In this document: piece by piece, positions 1-8,423 of the stretch
Layout of the letters: every line of letters starts with the position of its first letter
Numbering within the stretch: the first letter of the stretch is position 1
NCBI RefSeq assembly: GCF_009904055.1
Contig: NZ_WYDP01000001.1
Location: forward strand, 124,001-188,000
DNA: 64,000 nucleotides
Direction of reading: 5' to 3'
Origin: Rubellimicrobium sp. CFH 75288
Lineage (GTDB): Bacteria; Pseudomonadota; Alphaproteobacteria; Rhodobacterales; Rhodobacteraceae
Notes under the pieces: generated by a model
Told to the model about the DNA's origin: nothing
Databases searched by the model: none
Seen by the model: the letters and a program-made list of their open reading frames with translations, nothing else
Program-made: the position numbers and the translations under genes

Positions 1-524
1 AGCCGGGCCTGCCGTCAGATCCTGCGCTGTCGATCCGGCGCCTGACGACGATCCGGCAGGTCGTGGTGGCCTCTCCCTCCTATCTCGACGACATGGGACG
101 GCCGTCGCAACCCGAGCATCTGTCCAACCACACCTGCATCCTCGACCCGGGTCACAGCGATGCACTGCAATGGACCTTTCGGGGCGGCCGGAGGATCGCG
201 GTCTCGGGCCGGCTGCGGCTGTCCGAGCCGGCGGCCTGCCTGCTGGCAGCCGAAAAAGGTCTGGGCCTTGCACGGGTGCCCGACTATCTCGCGGCGGCGT
301 CTATCGCAGCGGGGCGTGTCGAGACCGTTCTCGACGACCACGCCGAGGACCCCGTTCCCGTCCATGCTCTCGTGCCGGGACTCCATCCTCCCGTGCGGGT
401 ACGACGGTTGATCGACGCGCTGGCAGGGGATCTGAGGACCGTCTGCGACCTCCCCCGCCCGGTCGCGGAGCGGCACGACGCAGAGCGGACCTTCCCCGCT
501 CCGCCGACGAGCCGCGCCTGCTGA
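1..524 (+). CDS. LysR-family transcriptional regulator, C-terminal part (5' end outside window)
   Basis: The frame is open from base 3 to the TGA at 522-524. It reads as the second half of a LysR effector-binding domain: a segment like VVVASPSYLDDMGRP, then PEHLSNHTCI, then a stretch around LAAEKGLGLARVPDYLAA that matches the late beta-alpha unit of the fold, followed by a tail ending in SRAC. The DNA-binding winged helix-turn-helix would lie upstream of the window. It converges on the acyl-CoA synthetase gene with 28 bases between the stops, so the usual divergent target of a LysR protein must be on the missing side. The family call is firm; the effector is unknown. Confidence 0.8.
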   Translation, partial: PGLPSDPALSIRRLTTIRQVVVASPSYLDDMGRPSQPEHLSNHTCILDPGHSDALQWTFRGGRRIAVSGRLRLSEPAACLLAAEKGLGLARVPDYLAAASIAAGRVETVLDDHAEDPVPVHALVPGLHPPVRVRRLIDALAGDLRTVCDLPRPVAERHDAERTFPAPPTSRAC

Positions 525-552
525 GGGGCTGCGGGGCCGGGCAGCGCGGCGC

Positions 553-2445
553 CTAATCGGCCCAGGTCCAGGGGCGCGTGAAGGCGCCGAGAGCGCGCTG
601 CACGTCCTCGTCCGTCGCCTGTCCTGCGCGACGCAGCCGCGCCACGAGGCCGAGGCGGCGGTCTTCCACGACTTCGGCCACCTCGGCCTGTACCCCTGCG
701 GCTGCCAGAGCCTCGTTGTAGATCCGCCGGATCGCCAGCTTGCGCAGGTCGGGCTTGAAGATCTTGCCCACCGCCGTCTTGGGCAGTTCCGGCAGGATCT
801 CGGCATGCTTGGGATGGGCGGCCCGCTCATGGACATGAGCGCGCGCATGGTCGAGCAGCTCCTCCGGTGTCACGGACGCGCCCTGCACCAGTTCGACATA
901 CACGCAAGGCACTTCGCCCGCATGCGCGTCGGGCTGACCGATCGCGCCGGCGAGGGCCACGGCCGGGTGCCGGACCATGGCTTCCTCGATCTCGGCCGGG
1001 TCGATGTTGTGGCCGCCGCGGATGATGATGTCCTTGGCCCGTCCCGTGATCCACAGATACCCGTCCGGGTCCAGGCGGCCCAGGTCGCCCGTCCGCAACC
1101 AGGTCGGCTCGCCATCCGGACCGGGATAGAACAGATCGCGGTTCTTTTCGGCCTCCGTGTAGGTGTGGCCACCCCACACGCCGGGATTGGACACGCAGAT
1201 CTCTCCGATCTCGTCGGGGGGGCAGTCCCTCTGGGTCGCCGGGTCGATGATGCGAACCTTGGTGTACGGGAACGGCAGGCCGACAGATCCCACCTTGCGC
1301 TCTCCATCGGGCGGGTTGACCGAAACGAGGCAGGTCGCCTCCGTCAGGCCGTATCCCTCGATGATGGTAAGCCCTGCGGCCTTTTCGAACCGGTTGAACA
1401 GCTCGACCGGGAGCGGAGCAGAGCCCGAGAAGGCCAGCTGAAGCGACGAGATGTCGGCGTTGACGGGCCTTTGCATGAGGGCCGAGATCGCCGTGGGCAC
1501 GGTGATGACAAAGGTCACGCGGTGGCGCTCCACCAGCTTCCAGAAATTGTCCATCACCCCTTCGCCGCGATAGCCCTGCGGCGTCGGAAACACGATATGG
1601 GCGCCGGAGGCGACCGATGCCCCCATGCAGACCACGGCCGCAAAGACGTGGAACATGGGCAGCGGGCAGATCATCGTATCCCGCTCGGTGAACAGGAGGC
1701 GGTTGGCGACCCAGCCGTTGTACACCAGACCCCGGTAACGATGCTGGGCGAGCTTGGGCAGCCCCGTCGTGCCGCCCGTGTGGAACTGGGCCGCAACCCG
1801 GTCGCCCGCGCTGTCCTGGAAGGACAGCGTGCGCGGCTGACGCGACAGCTCCGCATTGAAGTCGAGCACCCGGGCCTTGTGGACGAAGGGGTTCTTGGGC
1901 CGGATCAGGGGAACGATGAGCTTCTTCACGCCCGTGAGGTAGCGGAGAAGGTCCACCTCCAGGATCACGCGCAGGTCGGGCGCCAGCGCGGCGGCAGCCG
2001 CCGCCTTCTGCGCGACATCGGTGCGCGGGAAGGCCTTGAGCGTCACAAGGGCCTTGGCGCGGCTTTCCCGAAGGATGCCGGCGATCTGCTCGGCATCGAG
2101 CAGGGGGTTGATCGGGTTGACGATCCCGGCGATCTGGCCTCCGAGATAGGTCAGCACGACCTCGGTGCAGTTCGGCAGCAGATAGGCGATCGTGTCGGTC
2201 TCGCCGATGCCGAGGCTGCGGAACAGGTTGGCTGCCTGCGCCACGCGGCCCTGGAGCTCGGCCCAGTTGAGCGTCTCGGCCGGCGCTTTGGGATCGGAGA
2301 ACATCTGGAACGTGACGGCAGGCCGGTCGGGCACACGGGCAGCGGTCCGGGACAACATGCTCCACATCGTCCGGGGCAGGTCGCGTTCATCCCAAGGCCC
2401 CTCCGCCTCGATGGCGGCAGCGTCGGCCAACCCGGCGAATCCCAT
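553..2445 (-). CDS. AMP-forming acyl-CoA synthetase (fatty acid--CoA ligase family)
   Basis: A 630-residue ANL-superfamily adenylating enzyme that would activate a carboxylic acid to its acyl-CoA via an acyl-adenylate. Visible motifs are the phosphate-binding loop FHTGGTTGLPK (about 221-231), YGLTEA (365-370), the TGD of motif A7 (452-454), the hinge GRAKDIIIRGG (468-478) and PKTAVGK (555-561), whose last lysine is the catalytic one. The start at 2445 is chosen because AGGGAGGAAAG precedes that ATG; the frame continues upstream but with non-conserved composition. The chain length of the substrate cannot be read from the sequence. It is followed upstream, in the same orientation, by the ABC exporter gene. 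Confidence 0.88.
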   Translation of the reverse strand: MGFAGLADAAAIEAEGPWDERDLPRTMWSMLSRTAARVPDRPAVTFQMFSDPKAPAETLNWAELQGRVAQAANLFRSLGIGETDTIAYLLPNCTEVVLTYLGGQIAGIVNPINPLLDAEQIAGILRESRAKALVTLKAFPRTDVAQKAAAAAALAPDLRVILEVDLLRYLTGVKKLIVPLIRPKNPFVHKARVLDFNAELSRQPRTLSFQDSAGDRVAAQFHTGGTTGLPKLAQHRYRGLVYNGWVANRLLFTERDTMICPLPMFHVFAAVVCMGASVASGAHIVFPTPQGYRGEGVMDNFWKLVERHRVTFVITVPTAISALMQRPVNADISSLQLAFSGSAPLPVELFNRFEKAAGLTIIEGYGLTEATCLVSVNPPDGERKVGSVGLPFPYTKVRIIDPATQRDCPPDEIGEICVSNPGVWGGHTYTEAEKNRDLFYPGPDGEPTWLRTGDLGRLDPDGYLWITGRAKDIIIRGGHNIDPAEIEEAMVRHPAVALAGAIGQPDAHAGEVPCVYVELVQGASVTPEELLDHARAHVHERAAHPKHAEILPELPKTAVGKIFKPDLRKLAIRRIYNEALAAAGVQAEVAEVVEDRRLGLVARLRRAGQATDEDVQRALGAFTRPWTWAD

Positions 2446-2563
2446 GGCTTTCCTCCCTTCTGGCCAGCCTTGAGACACCGGCCCTCCCATTTTCACGACA
2501 ATGGGAGCGAGGGACCCCTCTTGCAAGGCTTCAGGCCGCCTGGACGTCCGGCAGGCCGTGGCG

Positions 2564-4375
2564 TCATTCTGCGGCGAGACCTTCGGTAAACTGCAGCCGG
2601 GCAAGGCGTGCATAGAGTCCGCCCTGCGCCACAAGCGCATCGTGCGTGCCTTCGGCCACGATACGGCCACCCTCCATGACCACGATCCGATCGGCCCGTT
2701 TCACGGTCGCGAGGCGGTGCGCGACGATCAGCGTGGTCCGCGTCCGGGCGAGCTGGTCCACGGCCTGCTGCACAGCGCGTTCGCTCTCCGCGTCAAGGGC
2801 GCTCGTGGCCTCGTCCAGCAGCAGGAGGGGTGCATCCCGCAGGATGGCGCGAGCGATGGCGATCCGCTGCTTCTGCCCGCCCGACAGCATGACACCCCGT
2901 TCGCCCACATAGGTGTCATAGCCCTGCGGCAGCGCGCTGAGGAAGTCGTGGGCCGCGGCAGCCCGTGCAGCGGTCTCGACCTCCTCGTCGGTGGCATCGG
3001 GCCGACCGAAGCGGATGTTGGCCCGCGCAGTGTCGGCGAAGATGACGGGTTCCTGCGGGACCAGGGCGATCTGGCGGCGGAGGTCTTCGCGCTGCATGTC
3101 CCGGAGATCGACACCGCCCAGCGTGATGCGCCCCTCCTGCGGATCCCAGAAGCGCTGGAGAAGCTGGATCACCGTGGACTTGCCGCTGCCCGACGGGCCG
3201 ACGAGCGCCACCGTCTCGCCGGGCCGCACGACGAGGTCGACGCCATGAAGCGCCGCTTGATCCGGGCGGCTCGGATAGCGGAAGGTCACCCCTTCGAGCC
3301 GCACCTCGACCGCCGAAGGCGAGGGGGCCGGGCGGGGACGGTCGGGATCGCGGACGCTGTCCTCTAGGGCAAGCAGCTCGAGCAGCCGCTCGGTCGCGCC
3401 CGCCGCGCGCTGCACCTCGCCCCACACCTCGGTCAGACTGCCGACCGCCCCGGCGACCATGATCGCGTAGATCACGAACTGGACCAGCTGGCCGATGGTC
3501 ATGCTGCCCGACGCCACGTCGCGCGCCCCGACCCACAGGACGCCCACCACGCCCGAGAAGATGAGAAAGATGACGATCGCCGTCATGACGGCGCGGACGG
3601 CAATCCGCCGACGCGCCGAGTCGAAGCTGCGCTCCGTCAGGTCGGCGAACCGGTCGCGCGTGGCCTGTTCGGCCGTGAAAGCCTGGACGGTGGGGGCGGC
3701 CAGAAGAGTTTCGGACGCCGCGCCGGACGAGGCGGCAATCCAGTCCTGGTTCTCGCGTGACAGCCGCCTGACGCGCCGGCCCAGGATGACGATGGGCACG
3801 ATCACCGCCGGCACGAGCAGAAGGACGAGGCCGGTCAGCTTGGCGGATGTCGCAATCAGCAGGACCATGCCGCCCAGGAAGATCAACGCGTTGCGGAGGG
3901 CGACCGAGATGGAGGAGCCGAGAACGGACAGGATCAGGGTCGTGTCCGTGGTGATCCGGCTGAGAACCTCGCCTGTCATGAGGCGCTCGAACACCGCGGG
4001 ACTCATGCCGATCATGCGGTCGAACACCGCCCGGCGGATGTCGGCCACGACCCGCTCTCCCAGACGGGTGACGAGGTAGTAGCGCAGCGCGGTGCCCACG
4101 GCCAGCAGCCCCACAATCACGAGAGCGCCCGCGAAGTACCGGTCCAGCAGCACTTCGGCCGCCCCGAAATTGTCCACGACCCGCCGGACGGCGAGCGGCA
4201 GCACCAGCGACACTGCCGCCGTCAGCACCAAGGCGATCAGGGCCAGGACTGCCGTCGTACGGTACGGGCGGACGAACGGCCAGAGCGCTGCCAGAGCCGC
4301 CACCCGCCGTGAGGGCGCCCTGTCGGGCGAGGCCGCAGGGGAGGCGGGGAGCGCGGGAGACGAAGTCTGGGCCAT
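2564..4375 (-). CDS. MsbA-like ABC exporter, fused permease and ATPase
   Basis: A 603-residue half-transporter. The N-terminal half (about 30-320) holds six hydrophobic segments of a type I ABC exporter membrane domain. The C-terminal half is the nucleotide-binding domain with Walker A GPSGSGKST (393-401), signature LSGGQKQR (497-504), Walker B LLLLDEATSALD (517-528) and the H-loop histidine in VAHRL. Such half-transporters act as homodimers in the inner membrane; this subgroup resembles the alphaproteobacterial MsbA-related set, and the cargo (lipid, glycolipid or drug) is not evident. The start at 4375 begins MAQTSSP; an upstream in-frame ATG at 4447 lacks conserved coding character. Confidence 0.88.
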   Translation of the reverse strand: MAQTSSPALPASPAASPDRAPSRRVAALAALWPFVRPYRTTAVLALIALVLTAAVSLVLPLAVRRVVDNFGAAEVLLDRYFAGALVIVGLLAVGTALRYYLVTRLGERVVADIRRAVFDRMIGMSPAVFERLMTGEVLSRITTDTTLILSVLGSSISVALRNALIFLGGMVLLIATSAKLTGLVLLLVPAVIVPIVILGRRVRRLSRENQDWIAASSGAASETLLAAPTVQAFTAEQATRDRFADLTERSFDSARRRIAVRAVMTAIVIFLIFSGVVGVLWVGARDVASGSMTIGQLVQFVIYAIMVAGAVGSLTEVWGEVQRAAGATERLLELLALEDSVRDPDRPRPAPSPSAVEVRLEGVTFRYPSRPDQAALHGVDLVVRPGETVALVGPSGSGKSTVIQLLQRFWDPQEGRITLGGVDLRDMQREDLRRQIALVPQEPVIFADTARANIRFGRPDATDEEVETAARAAAAHDFLSALPQGYDTYVGERGVMLSGGQKQRIAIARAILRDAPLLLLDEATSALDAESERAVQQAVDQLARTRTTLIVAHRLATVKRADRIVVMEGGRIVAEGTHDALVAQGGLYARLARLQFTEGLAAE

Positions 4376-4486
4376 GCGGCACCCTCGAAGCTTCGCGGCA
4401 GATACCCAGCCGCGCGGACGGAGACAACCGGGCAGCCGCCACACCATGCCGGTCTCTGCCGAAACCGGGGCGCCCGGCCGGTCGGC

Positions 4487-5599
4487 CTAGCCCTCCGCCA
4501 CCAGCGGAAGCGCCACATCCCGCTCTCGCGCCCCGTCCCACAGGGTGACGCGCACGGTCTGGCCGATCTCGCGCGCCTCGAGCGCGGCCAGAAGATCGTC
4601 GAGCGTCTCGACCCGGGCGCCCTCCACGGCCACGATGACGTCGCCCGTGCGGATGCGACCGTCGCGCAGGATCTCGGCAGGCTCGATCCCCGCCTGCGCC
4701 GCGGCGGAGCCCGAAGGCACGTCGAGCACCACCACGCCGGCCAGGCCCTGCCGGTTCGCCAGGGCATTCAGGCGAGGGTCGAAGACCAGGCCGAGGCTCG
4801 GGGGGCTGTAGCGCCCCGTGCGGATGAGCTGGGGCACGACGCGCTGGACGGCCGCGACCGGGACGGCAAAGCCGATCCCCGCACTGCCGCCGGATGGCGA
4901 GTAGATGGCGGTGTTGACCCCGATGATGCGCCCGGCCGAGTCGAGAAGCGGTCCCCCCGAATTGCCGGGGTTGATGGCGGCATCCGTCTGGATCACGCCG
5001 CGGATGCTGGTGCCGCCGCGCCCGGGAATCTCCCGATCGAGAGCAGAGACGATCCCGGTGGTCAGGGTCCAGTCGAGACCGAACGGGTTGCCGATGGCGA
5101 GGACCCGCGCGCCGACCTCGGGCGGCTCGGGGGGGGCGAGTGGCAGGGGCGGCGGCAGGTCGCTGCCGCGGATGCGCAGGACGGCCAGATCGTGGCGCTC
5201 GTCGCGACCCACGAGTCGCGCATCGAAGCTGCGGCCGTCCGCCAGCGTGACGACGGCTGCGGTGGCTCCGCGGATGACATGGGCGTTCGTCACCACATGT
5301 CCGTTGCCGTCCCAGATGAAGCCCGAGCCGGCGCCCAAGGGCACCTCGGCTGTCACCATCCCGAACAGCCCCCGCCGGGCCGCACTGGTTGCGATCGACA
5401 CGACGCTGTCGCGGGCGTTGCGGAAAAGGGCGATGGTCGCCGCCTCCTCCGACCCCTCCGGAGCGACGGAGACGGCCAGGGGCGCCACGGGGGTTGCAAT
5501 GCGGCGGTCTGGCAGAAAGCCGGAAAGCCCCAGTCCCAGCCCGATCCCCAGGCCGAGGACCAGCGCCGCCACCGTGACGGTCAGCAACCCGCGGATCAC
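4487..5599 (-). CDS. DegP/HtrA-family (S1C) serine protease, one PDZ domain
   Basis: A 370-residue envelope protease. Residues 1-28 form a glycine-rich signal-anchor helix. The trypsin-like domain carries the full triad: His107 in TNAHV, Asp137 in HDLAVL and Ser214 in GNSGGP. A single PDZ domain follows, about 265-360, so the layout is DegS/HhoB-like rather than two-PDZ DegP. Translation starts at a GTG with GGAGG seven bases upstream. Members degrade misfolded envelope proteins or start regulated proteolysis of anti-sigma factors; which applies here is not visible. It lies 111 bases upstream of the ABC exporter gene in the same orientation. Confidence 0.9.
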   Translation of the reverse strand: MIRGLLTVTVAALVLGLGIGLGLGLSGFLPDRRIATPVAPLAVSVAPEGSEEAATIALFRNARDSVVSIATSAARRGLFGMVTAEVPLGAGSGFIWDGNGHVVTNAHVIRGATAAVVTLADGRSFDARLVGRDERHDLAVLRIRGSDLPPPLPLAPPEPPEVGARVLAIGNPFGLDWTLTTGIVSALDREIPGRGGTSIRGVIQTDAAINPGNSGGPLLDSAGRIIGVNTAIYSPSGGSAGIGFAVPVAAVQRVVPQLIRTGRYSPPSLGLVFDPRLNALANRQGLAGVVVLDVPSGSAAAQAGIEPAEILRDGRIRTGDVIVAVEGARVETLDDLLAALEAREIGQTVRVTLWDGARERDVALPLVAEG

Positions 5600-5730
5600 C
5601 GATCACCCTCCGTTATCCGATAGCGAGGCGTTCACAAAGGCTGGACCACGGCTTGACCCGAGCCATGTTCGCCGTGGCAAACTAAGACCATCCGCAGCCG
5701 CCACAAGGCGACTCAACGAGGAGAACCCCC

Positions 5731-6534
5731 TTGCGCCGCCAACTTCTTGCTCTTGCCGCAGCCATCCTGCCCGCAGCCGCCTCGGCCCAGGGCGTGGGAT
5801 GCGGCAACGACGCCTCGGGCTTCGAATCCTGGAAACAGCAATTCGCGCAATATGCCGCTGCCAATGGTGTGGGCCAGCGGGGGCTCGATGCCCTGGCCGG
5901 CACGCGCTATGCCGAACGCACCATCCAGGCCGACCGCAACCAGCGCAGCTTCCGCTATTCGCTCGAGGAGTTCATGCGCGTGCGCGGATCGGAGACGATC
6001 GTGCGCCAGGGCCGGCAGCGGCTGGAGCGCGACCGCGCCTTCTACGAGTCGCTCGAGCGGGCCTATGGCGTTCCCCCTGGCATCCTGATCGCCATTCACG
6101 GCATGGAAACGGGCTTCGGGAACTTCATGGGCGATGCGAACGTCCTGTCGGCTATCACGACGCTTGCCTACGATTGCCGTCGCGGACCGCAGCTCTTCCA
6201 GGAGCATGCCCTCGCCGCGCTGATTCTGGTCGATCGGGGATCCATCTCGCCCAGTTCGGTGGGCGCGATGCATGGCGAGCTGGGTCATACCCAGTTCCTG
6301 CCTGCCAACCTCCTGCGCTATGGGCAGGACGGGAACGGCGACGGACGGGTTGACCTGAACAACCTCGCCGATGCCATGGCCTCCACCGCCAACTTCCTGC
6401 GCCAGAAGGGCTGGCAGCCCGGCGCAGGCTATCAGGAGGGCGAGCCAAACTTCCCCGTCCTCGGCCTGTGGAACGCGGCAAGCGTCTACCAGCGCGCCCT
6501 TGCCATCATGGGCCGCCAGATCGACGGGGGCTGA
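5731..6534 (+). CDS. Periplasmic lytic murein transglycosylase, MltB/SLT_2 type
   Basis: A 267-residue secreted protein with a short signal peptide ending near ASAQG (residue 20). The mature part is a transglycosylase_8/SLT_2 domain with the catalytic glutamate in GMETGFGNFMGD (Glu126) and the later motif MHGELGHTQFLP. It would cleave the MurNAc-GlcNAc bond of peptidoglycan, leaving 1,6-anhydroMurNAc ends. The start codon is TTG, supported by GAGGAG 8-9 bases upstream. Its last 29 bases overlap the end of murQ on the other strand. Making anhydro-muropeptides beside a MurNAc-6-phosphate etherase fits a cell-wall recycling theme, but that link is inferred. Confidence 0.88.
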   Translation: MRRQLLALAAAILPAAASAQGVGCGNDASGFESWKQQFAQYAAANGVGQRGLDALAGTRYAERTIQADRNQRSFRYSLEEFMRVRGSETIVRQGRQRLERDRAFYESLERAYGVPPGILIAIHGMETGFGNFMGDANVLSAITTLAYDCRRGPQLFQEHALAALILVDRGSISPSSVGAMHGELGHTQFLPANLLRYGQDGNGDGRVDLNNLADAMASTANFLRQKGWQPGAGYQEGEPNFPVLGLWNAASVYQRALAIMGRQIDGG

Positions 6535-7402
6535 GCGCCTCGCGCAGACGGCCGCCGGCCTCGCTGAGCCGGCGGTCGGCCTCTTCGGGCGACAGACCGG
6601 CCCCGGCGATCAGGATCGCTGCCTTGATCGAGCCTCCCGACGCCTCGAGGGCGCGGGCTGCGCGGTCCTCGGTGCAGGAGGCGATCCGCGCCACGATTCC
6701 CGTTGCGCGCAGGCGCAGCTTGGCGTTGAGCGGCCGCATGCCGACCATCATGCCGTCATGCACGCCGCCGAGGCGGATCATCACGGCGGTGGAGAGAAGA
6801 TTGAGCGCCGCCTTCTGGGCCGTGCCGGCCTTCATCCGCGTGGATCCGGCCGGGACCTCGGGACCGGTCGGCAAGAAGACCGGATGATGCGCAGCGCGAA
6901 GAAGTGGCGACCCCTCTGCATTGGCGATCCCGACAACCAGCGCCCCGCGGCGCCTGGCCTCCTCGGCGGCGGCGAGGGTGTAGGGCGTTCCACCGCTCGC
7001 CGCGACGGCTACCAGGACGTCAGCCCCCGAGAGGCCGAGCCGATGCACCTCCGAGCGGGCCGCCTCCGGGTCATCCTCCGCCCCTTCGACAGGTCGCAGC
7101 AGGGCCCGCTCCCCTCCGGCCACGAGAAAATGCAGGCGTGACTCGGGCCACCCATAGGTCGGCGGCAGTTCGCTGCCATCCGCAACGGCGACCCGGGCCG
7201 AACTGCCCGCGCCCGCATAGCAGAGTCTGGCCCGTTCCTCCCTCAGCCGCTTGGCCGCGGCCTCGGCCGCAGAGGCCAGCGCAGGCAGCGCCGGACCGAG
7301 TGCCGCCACTGCGGCCAGCTGGCCCTCCCAGAGGGCGTCCAGAGCCGTGCGCAGCGGCCACAGGTCGAGATCGCGGAAGCGGGGTTCGAGCGTCTCTGTC
7401 AT
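6506..7402 (-). CDS. murQ: N-acetylmuramic acid 6-phosphate etherase
   Basis: A 298-residue SIS-domain enzyme, the same length as E. coli MurQ, that splits the lactyl ether of MurNAc-6-P to GlcNAc-6-P plus D-lactate in peptidoglycan recycling. Diagnostic stretches are YAGAGSSARVAVADGSELPP, the VEGAEDD loop, AASGGTPYTL, and GSTRMKAGTAQK, which corresponds to GSTRLKSGTAQK of E. coli. The usual LDASE is DGSE here, keeping the catalytic glutamate. The start at 7402 (MTETLE) gives the family length; an ATG ten codons upstream is possible. It is divergent from the GntR regulator gene, so both may share regulation. No amgK, anmK or nagZ is seen nearby. Confidence 0.9.
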   Translation of the reverse strand: MTETLEPRFRDLDLWPLRTALDALWEGQLAAVAALGPALPALASAAEAAAKRLREERARLCYAGAGSSARVAVADGSELPPTYGWPESRLHFLVAGGERALLRPVEGAEDDPEAARSEVHRLGLSGADVLVAVAASGGTPYTLAAAEEARRRGALVVGIANAEGSPLLRAAHHPVFLPTGPEVPAGSTRMKAGTAQKAALNLLSTAVMIRLGGVHDGMMVGMRPLNAKLRLRATGIVARIASCTEDRAARALEASGGSIKAAILIAGAGLSPEEADRRLSEAGGRLREALSPRRSGGP

Positions 7403-7528
7403 CCTGCTGCCCTGTCGCCGACGCATCGTCATGGGAACGGGCGTGGGGCCGCCGGGTTTCCCCCGCCGCGAATGCTAGTCAGAACACAGCGAGCCGACTT
7501 ATCCTCCATGCAGGATCGAGGTTGTCCC

Positions 7529-8389
7529 GTGCCGAACCCAGCCGCCCTCCGCCGGACGATGCGCCATCAGCCCCTGGAGGGGACCATCCAGTTCCGTGGC
7601 ATCCTGGGCGAGACCGTGGCCGACCTGGGCCAGCGGATCGTCGGAGGCGAATGGGCGCCGGGCTCCACCATCCCGCGCGAGGCCGATCTGGTGGAAAGCC
7701 TGGGAGTGAGCCGCTCCGTCATCCGGGAGGCGATCCGGATCCTCGGTGCCAAGGGCCTCGTGCGCAGCCGGACCTCCGACGGCACGCGCGTCCTGCCGCA
7801 CGATCACTGGCGGCTCCTCGATCCGGATGTGATCGGATGGCGGATCAGGGCTGGCGACCGGGCGACGCTGCTGCTCGAACTGCTTCGGGTCCGCTCCGTG
7901 ATCGAGCCGGGTGTGGTCTGGGAAGCGACGCGGTCTGCCTCGCCCGCCGCGCGCGAGCGGATTCGGGCGGCCTGGGCCGCCAAGGTGGCAGCCTTCGAGT
8001 CGCCCGATCCGGATCTGGCCATCCGCCGGCACGTTTTCGTGGAAACGGACATCGAGTTTCACCGGGCCTTTCTGTCCGCGGTCGATTCCCCGCTTCTGGA
8101 CCAGCTTTTCAACGTCGTGGAGGCCGCTCTGAAGCTCCTGTTCGAACTCCAGATCGAGGCGCGGGGTTTCGACAGCGGCATGGTGGGGCTGGAGGACGGC
8201 CACCGTCTCCATGCCGCAGTGATGGAGGCATGGGAGCGGGGCGAGTGCGCCGAGGCCTCGGCCGCAATGCGGCAGCTTCTGCGCGAAGCCGTTCGGGATG
8301 CCGAGGCCGCCATGCAGCGCATGCCCGGTTCGAGAAGCGGGGGCTCGCCCGCCGGATCGCGCTTGCGTTTGTCAGACAAAGCATCATAG
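7529..8389 (+). CDS. GntR-family regulator, FadR subfamily (FCD ligand domain)
   Basis: A winged helix-turn-helix repressor of the FadR subfamily. An N-terminal GntR domain contains PGSTIPREADLVESLGVSRSVIREAIRIL, given here only as its family signature at about residues 43-72, and a C-terminal all-helical FCD domain carries metal/ligand histidines (HRAFL, DGHRLHAAV). It is the natural local regulator of the sugar operon that follows 34 bases downstream, and it faces murQ. The start is uncertain: the GTG at 7529 has CGAGG eight bases upstream and gives 286 residues; ATGs at 7472 or 7508 are also in frame. A symmetric FadR-type operator overlaps the 3' end of this gene (8368-8380). Confidence 0.85.
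   Translation: MPNPAALRRTMRHQPLEGTIQFRGILGETVADLGQRIVGGEWAPGSTIPREADLVESLGVSRSVIREAIRILGAKGLVRSRTSDGTRVLPHDHWRLLDPDVIGWRIRAGDRATLLLELLRVRSVIEPGVVWEATRSASPAARERIRAAWAAKVAAFESPDPDLAIRRHVFVETDIEFHRAFLSAVDSPLLDQLFNVVEAALKLLFELQIEARGFDSGMVGLEDGHRLHAAVMEAWERGECAEASAAMRQLLREAVRDAEAAMQRMPGSRSGGSPAGSRLRLSDKAS
8368..8380. promoter_or_regulatory. Candidate FadR-type GntR operator upstream of the sugar operon
   Basis: TTTGTCAGACAAA is a perfect 13-base palindrome with a single central base. Its core GTC-A-GAC fits the known FadR-subfamily operator pattern GTM-N(0-1)-KAC. It sits 43 bases before the binding-protein ATG, inside the last codons of the regulator gene, where a repressor could block transcription of the transport genes. 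A weaker relative (AGTCAGAAC, 7477-7485) lies in the regulator's own upstream region. Confidence 0.5.
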
Positions 8390-8423
8390 CCTGCGGACAC
8401 CGCGACGTCCAAGGGAGGAGACA

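Noticed and set aside
805-2589. 594-codon open frame on the plus strand opposite the acyl-CoA synthetase
   Set aside because: Antisense to a gene with complete motifs; composition (Arg/His/Gly-rich, no domain) is that of a high-GC shadow frame.
7472-7528. Longer start for the GntR regulator
   Set aside because: In-frame ATGs exist at 7472 and 7508, but only the GTG at 7529 has a purine-rich site at good distance; still uncertain.
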